From assembly GCA_001784535.1 (NCBI GenBank), contig MFRJ01000133.1, positions 9,457-19,068 on the forward strand: 9,612 nt of DNA. The letters are read 5' to 3'. Below the pieces are notes generated by a model. It saw only the letters and a list, made by a program, of their open reading frames with translations, made no database searches and was not told where the DNA came from. Of the stretch, positions 6,649-9,612 are shown one piece after another. The DNA comes from Candidatus Melainabacteria bacterium GWA2_34_9 (GTDB taxonomy: Bacteria; Cyanobacteriota; Vampirovibrionia; Gastranaerophilales; UBA9971). Within the stretch, counting starts at the first letter, position 1; every line of letters begins with the position of its first letter. A program made the position numbers and the translations under genes.

Positions 6649-8343
6649 ATGACATTACCAAAAGTAGCATACTTCTCAATGGAAATGGCGATCGACCAAA
6701 CATTAAGCATATATTCCGGTGGTCTTGGATTTTTGGCAGGAAGCCATATGCAATCAGCAGGCTATCTTGGAGTTCCGATGGTAGGTGTTACCATATTATG
6801 GTCGTTTGGATACTATGATCAAAGGATTAACAGTGAAGGTACTGTTGAAATAGCTTATGTTAGAAAATACTATGACTTTTTGACAGACACAGGCATCACT
6901 GTTGATGTTGAAATTTATGGAAGAACAGTTAAAGTTAAAGCTTTTAGGCTTGAGCCGGAAATTTTTGGAACATGTCCTATATATTTATTATCTACAGATC
7001 TTCCTGAAAATGCTCCTGAAGACAGAGCTATTACTCATAAACTCTATGATGGTGATGAAAGAACCCGTATAGCTCAAGAAACTGTACTTGGTATAGCAGG
7101 CGTAAGAGTTCTTAGGCAGGCACAATACGACTTTGATATGATTCATATGAACGAAGGTCATGCATTGCCTGCAGCATTCGAACTTTTAAGAGAATTTAAC
7201 GGCGATTTGGCTAAAGTTAGAGAAAAAACAGTATTTACTACCCATACACCTGTTTCAGCAGGAAATGAAGTTCACTGGGTTGATACATTAAAAGATGGTG
7301 GTTTCTTTGCAGGAACTTCCAGAGAAAAAGCTGTTCAATTAGGTGGCGAGAATTTCTCTCTTACCGTTGCAGCATTAAAAATGAGCAGACTTGCAAATGC
7401 TGTTTCACAGCTTCACGGTCTTGTTTCAAATAAAATGTGGGATTATGTTGAAGACAGATGTCCTATTATAGCCATTACAAATGCTGTAAATCTTCATTAC
7501 TGGCAAGATCGCAGAATCCCTAAAGCTGAAAAATCTTCCAACTATCAAGATATTCTTGATGTTAAAACAGAAATGAAAAAAGAACTCTTTAAATATGTTG
7601 CAGGTACAACAGGCAAACGTTTTGATCCTAATGTACTTACAATCACATGGGCAAGAAGATTTGCTGATTACAAAAGAGCTTGGATGATATTAATGGATAG
7701 AGAACGTATCTCCAAACTTCTTAAAGAAGGTAAAATTCAAATTATATTTGCAGGCAAATTCCACCCTGCTGATACTCTTGGTCGTGATATGTTCAATAAC
7801 ATTCTTAAACAGTCATACGAACTTCCTAACGTGGTTGTTCTTCCAAATTATGAGCTTGAACTCAGTGCTCTTCTTAAAAAAGGCAGCGATATATGGTTAA
7901 ATACACCGTTAAGACCTTTCGAAGCATCAGGTACTTCCGGGATGTCAGCTAATATGAACGGTGCTCTTCATCTTTCAACATTTGACGGTTGGACAGTAGA
8001 AGGCACATTCCATGATATCAACGGATTTACCATAACTTATCCGGGACTTGATGATGATATTCCTTGGGAAGAAAGACACTGGAAAGATTATGAATGCTTA
8101 ATGGACATCGTTGAGAATAAAATTCTTCCAACATACTATGAAGAAAAGCCAAGATGGTCGCAATTAATGCGTCAGGCGGTCAGAACATCTGAAGCATATT
8201 TCCACTCTGACAGAATGGTTACCGAGTACTACAACAGATTGTATAAACCAATCGCTCTCGGTATTCCAAATGAAGAAGCTGACGAGGTTGTTACCTTAGA
8301 ACAACCAAGCTCAAGCGACTTGACTTATTCTAAAATGAAATAA
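6649..8343 (+). CDS. Short-form alpha-glucan phosphorylase-like protein (GT35) with Ser at the PLP-lysine position
   Basis: Classic family members release glucose-1-phosphate from glycogen or maltodextrins by phosphorolysis in the cytoplasm. This 564-residue protein belongs to the short type without the N-terminal regulatory part of animal phosphorylases. It shows VAYFSMEMAI (6-15), YSGGLGFLAG (22-31), HMNEGHALPAAFELL (166-180), VFTTHTPVSAGNE (195-207), ARRFADYKRA (335-344), IIFAGKFHPAD (365-375) and RPFEASGTSGM (422-432). R337 and K342 align with the phosphate-site R569 and K574 of rabbit phosphorylase. The residue after EASGTSGM is S433, whereas rabbit has EASGTGNMK with the Schiff-base lysine K680; the alignment is ungapped. 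Phosphorylase activity is therefore uncertain. A homologous subfamily with Ser/Thr here may exist, which I cannot check. AAAGGG stands about 11 nt before the ATG. The gene appears monocistronic, with a strong terminator after it. The last 20 or so residues are low-complexity and acidic/serine-rich. Confidence 0.88.
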   Translation: MTLPKVAYFSMEMAIDQTLSIYSGGLGFLAGSHMQSAGYLGVPMVGVTILWSFGYYDQRINSEGTVEIAYVRKYYDFLTDTGITVDVEIYGRTVKVKAFRLEPEIFGTCPIYLLSTDLPENAPEDRAITHKLYDGDERTRIAQETVLGIAGVRVLRQAQYDFDMIHMNEGHALPAAFELLREFNGDLAKVREKTVFTTHTPVSAGNEVHWVDTLKDGGFFAGTSREKAVQLGGENFSLTVAALKMSRLANAVSQLHGLVSNKMWDYVEDRCPIIAITNAVNLHYWQDRRIPKAEKSSNYQDILDVKTEMKKELFKYVAGTTGKRFDPNVLTITWARRFADYKRAWMILMDRERISKLLKEGKIQIIFAGKFHPADTLGRDMFNNILKQSYELPNVVVLPNYELELSALLKKGSDIWLNTPLRPFEASGTSGMSANMNGALHLSTFDGWTVEGTFHDINGFTITYPGLDDDIPWEERHWKDYECLMDIVENKILPTYYEEKPRWSQLMRQAVRTSEAYFHSDRMVTEYYNRLYKPIALGIPNEEADEVVTLEQPSSSDLTYSKMK

Positions 8344-8363
8344 ATCAAATTTAAAATATTTAA

Positions 8364-8396
8364 AAAACGGGTTGATCTAATTGATCAACCCGTTTT
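8364..8396. terminator. Bidirectional terminator between the glgP-like and flavin reductase genes
   Basis: The hairpin has perfect 14-nt arms, AAAACGGGTTGATC and GATCAACCCGTTTT, around a 5-nt loop. An A-run on the left and a T-run on the right allow termination on both strands. It lies 20 nt after the glgP-like stop and 4 nt before the stop of the convergent minus-strand gene. Confidence 0.92.
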
Positions 8397-8400
8397 AATT

Positions 8401-8907
8401 TTATTCATTTACAAGACAAGAAAGAATTTCCCCGTAATAAAGAACGTGGTAATCTTTTTCTTCGCCGTAAACATTTTTAACATATTCACCCATGCCGGAA
8501 GACTCAAGCGCTTGTTTATAAATGATTTTGCATTCAAGATGAACGTCACAATCCGCTATAATTGGTGAATTAACTTTTTTGCCATCCTGAATTTTAAGAT
8601 TTAATTCTTTAAACTTATCTAAATTTCTTCCTGATTTGCTTCCGCAAAATGTTAATTCTTCTTTAAGCTGATTTTTTATGGGAAAACTTACCGTAAAATC
8701 TTCTGCATTCTCAATTAATTTATATGTATGACGGGAATATCTTACCATTACGGTAAAAATAGTTTTATTCCACATAAAACCGAGATTTCCCCACGCAATT
8801 GTCATTGTGTTAATAATTCCGGCTTTGTCTTTAACTGTCAAAAAAGCCCCCTGCGGAAGCTGCTTCTGGATTTTTTCCGAAACACTAACATAATTAACTT
8901 CTTTCAT
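8401..8907 (-). CDS. Flavin reductase-like FMN-binding split-barrel protein
   Basis: The 168-residue protein matches the flavin reductase-like domain, a split barrel that binds FMN and often passes electrons from NAD(P)H to flavins or partner proteins. Visible family features are NTMTIAWGNLGFMW (33-46), with the usual N-x-M-T-I-x-W core, VRYSRHTYKLI (55-65), DFTVSFP (70-76), FCGSKSGRNLDKF (87-99) and the closing YHVLYYGEIL (153-162). The length is the same as that of small stand-alone members common in gut anaerobes. There is no signal peptide or membrane segment, so it is cytoplasmic. A strong AAGGAG stands about 7 nt before the ATG and supports this start. It is divergent from the TPR gene with only 71 nt between the starts, and convergent with the glgP-like gene. 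The context gives no partner, so the physiological substrate is unknown. Confidence 0.85.
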   Translation of the reverse strand: MKEVNYVSVSEKIQKQLPQGAFLTVKDKAGIINTMTIAWGNLGFMWNKTIFTVMVRYSRHTYKLIENAEDFTVSFPIKNQLKEELTFCGSKSGRNLDKFKELNLKIQDGKKVNSPIIADCDVHLECKIIYKQALESSGMGEYVKNVYGEEKDYHVLYYGEILSCLVNE

Positions 8908-8935
8908 GTTTTATCTCCTTATTGTAAAAATCAGG

Positions 8936-8941
8936 TATAAT
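8936..8941 (+). promoter_or_regulatory. Candidate -10 element for the TPR gene
   Basis: A perfect TATAAT lies 37 nt before the TPR gene's ATG in the short divergent region. No convincing -35 is present, since the bases 17 nt upstream belong to the Shine-Dalgarno region of the opposite gene. If used, the leader would be about 30 nt and would carry no recognisable ribosome-binding site. Confidence 0.3.
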
Positions 8942-8978
8942 CAGTTTTATAACATCAAAACGGGTTCAATTAAATCCT

Positions 8979-9612
8979 ATGAAAAAAAATCAAATTCAAG
9001 AAGCCGAACTATTCTTTGTCAGCGGACAATTGTTTGAGGCTGAAATGTTATACAGAAAAATTTTAAAAATTAAATCAGTTTCGGAAGAACAAAAAGCACG
9101 AATTTACTGCAATCTCGGCATAATTTATTCTATTCAGGGCGAGCTTAAAAAAGCTGAAGCTGAATATTTGAATTCGCTTGAAATTAACAAAAAATTGAAC
9201 CGACAAGAAGGACTGTCGAATATTTACTGCAATCTCGGCGTTCTTTATTCAAACTGGGGTGATATGGCAGAAGCTGAAAATATGTACAGGCAATCGCTCG
9301 AAATAGATGAGAATTCGGGAAAAATGGAAGGCGTTGCAGGAATTTGCATTAATCTGGGGAATATTTACTATATTCAAGGAAAACTTGAAGACGCCGAAGC
9401 AATGTTTAACAAGGCGATGACCATAAGCAAACACCTCGAACTGTTTGACAGTCTGCCTATTATTTTTTCAAATCTTGGCAGCATAAATCTTTTTTGGGGC
9501 AAGCTCGGAAAAGCTGAAGAATTATTTAGAAATGCTTTGAAAACAAGTGAGCTTTTAAAGAATAATGAAGCTATTTCTTCAATTTACACAAGTCTGGCTT
9601 CTGTTAATCACA
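8979..9612 (+). CDS. Tetratricopeptide-repeat protein, 3'-truncated by the window edge
   Basis: The frame is open from ATG 8979 to the end of the window, with 211 codons visible. After an N-terminal half repeat (residues 1-32) come at least four TPR-type helical pairs with an exact 40-residue period: the NLG core occurs at 45, 85, 125 and 165, and SLA at 205. The repeat pattern is NLGxxYxxxGxxxxAExxYxxSLEI. The 40-residue length, longer than the classic 34, is that of kinesin-light-chain/TPR_12-type repeats, which usually bind proteins or peptides. No signal peptide or other domain is seen; the C-terminal part is outside the window. An upstream stop at 8925 and no alternative start codon in between support ATG 8979, although no Shine-Dalgarno is visible. 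The partner and role are unknown. Confidence 0.85.
   Translation, partial: MKKNQIQEAELFFVSGQLFEAEMLYRKILKIKSVSEEQKARIYCNLGIIYSIQGELKKAEAEYLNSLEINKKLNRQEGLSNIYCNLGVLYSNWGDMAEAENMYRQSLEIDENSGKMEGVAGICINLGNIYYIQGKLEDAEAMFNKAMTISKHLELFDSLPIIFSNLGSINLFWGKLGKAEELFRNALKTSELLKNNEAISSIYTSLASVNH
9102..9239 (+). repeat. 18-nt exact direct repeat inside the TPR gene
   Basis: ATTTACTGCAATCTCGGC occurs at 9102-9119 and again at 9222-9239, exactly 120 nt apart, which is one 40-residue TPR unit. It encodes IYCNLG in both copies with the same codons. The identity is confined to the conserved core of the repeat and the flanks differ, so this is an old or locally homogenised internal duplication and not a mobile repeat. 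Confidence 0.85.

Noticed and set aside
8961..8976. tRNA-like T-arm string GGTTCAATTAAATCC
   Set aside because: The flanking bases do not pair into a T stem, and no acceptor or anticodon arm surrounds it.
9249..9434. 61-codon open frame on the minus strand
   Set aside because: It lies opposite the TPR gene, whose periodic repeats clearly define the real frame, and it has no ribosome-binding site or recognisable motif.
8979..9612. TPR repeats as a tandem DNA repeat or CRISPR-like array
   Set aside because: Identity is limited to one 18-nt pair inside a coding frame; the period matches protein units, and there are no uniform repeats with unique spacers.

Overview
The window is an AT-rich bacterial chromosome segment with seven complete genes and two partial ones cut by the window edges. 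A CMP-KDO synthetase (kdsB) points to a Gram-negative, LPS-type outer membrane. A short, anaerobe-like ThiC, a flavin reductase-like protein of a type common in gut anaerobes, and compact AT-rich intergenic regions suggest a host-associated or fermentative anaerobe. A Gastranaerophilales/Vampirovibrionia-like or similar lineage is my guess; no single marker proves it. I see no mobile element, CRISPR array, tRNA or rRNA.

Layout from left to right: (1) the 3' part of aspS (+), reading in from outside the window and ending at a perfect 30-nt palindrome that can serve as a terminator in both directions. (2) A minus-strand pair, an acidic amino-acid/dicarboxylate symporter gene followed with zero spacing by kdsB. 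(3) A minus-strand pair, thiC followed by a divergent acyl-CoA dehydrogenase-like gene, which ends at its own hairpin. (4) A 497-nt divergent intergenic region holding candidate promoters. (5) A plus-strand short-form alpha-glucan phosphorylase-like gene (glgP-like). (6) A convergent flavin reductase-like gene sharing a bidirectional hairpin with it. (7) A divergently transcribed TPR-repeat gene that runs off the right edge.

The genes do not form one pathway. They are mostly housekeeping or central metabolism: translation, LPS sugar activation, amino-acid uptake, thiamin pyrimidine synthesis and glucan breakdown. The most interesting signals lie inside two enzymes of familiar fold. The phosphorylase-like protein keeps the phosphate-site Arg/Lys but has Ser in place of the otherwise essential PLP-binding Lys. 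The acyl-CoA dehydrogenase-like protein has small residues at both positions where the family's catalytic Glu is known to sit. Both suggest altered chemistry or new roles, and both are inferred from motif alignment by eye.
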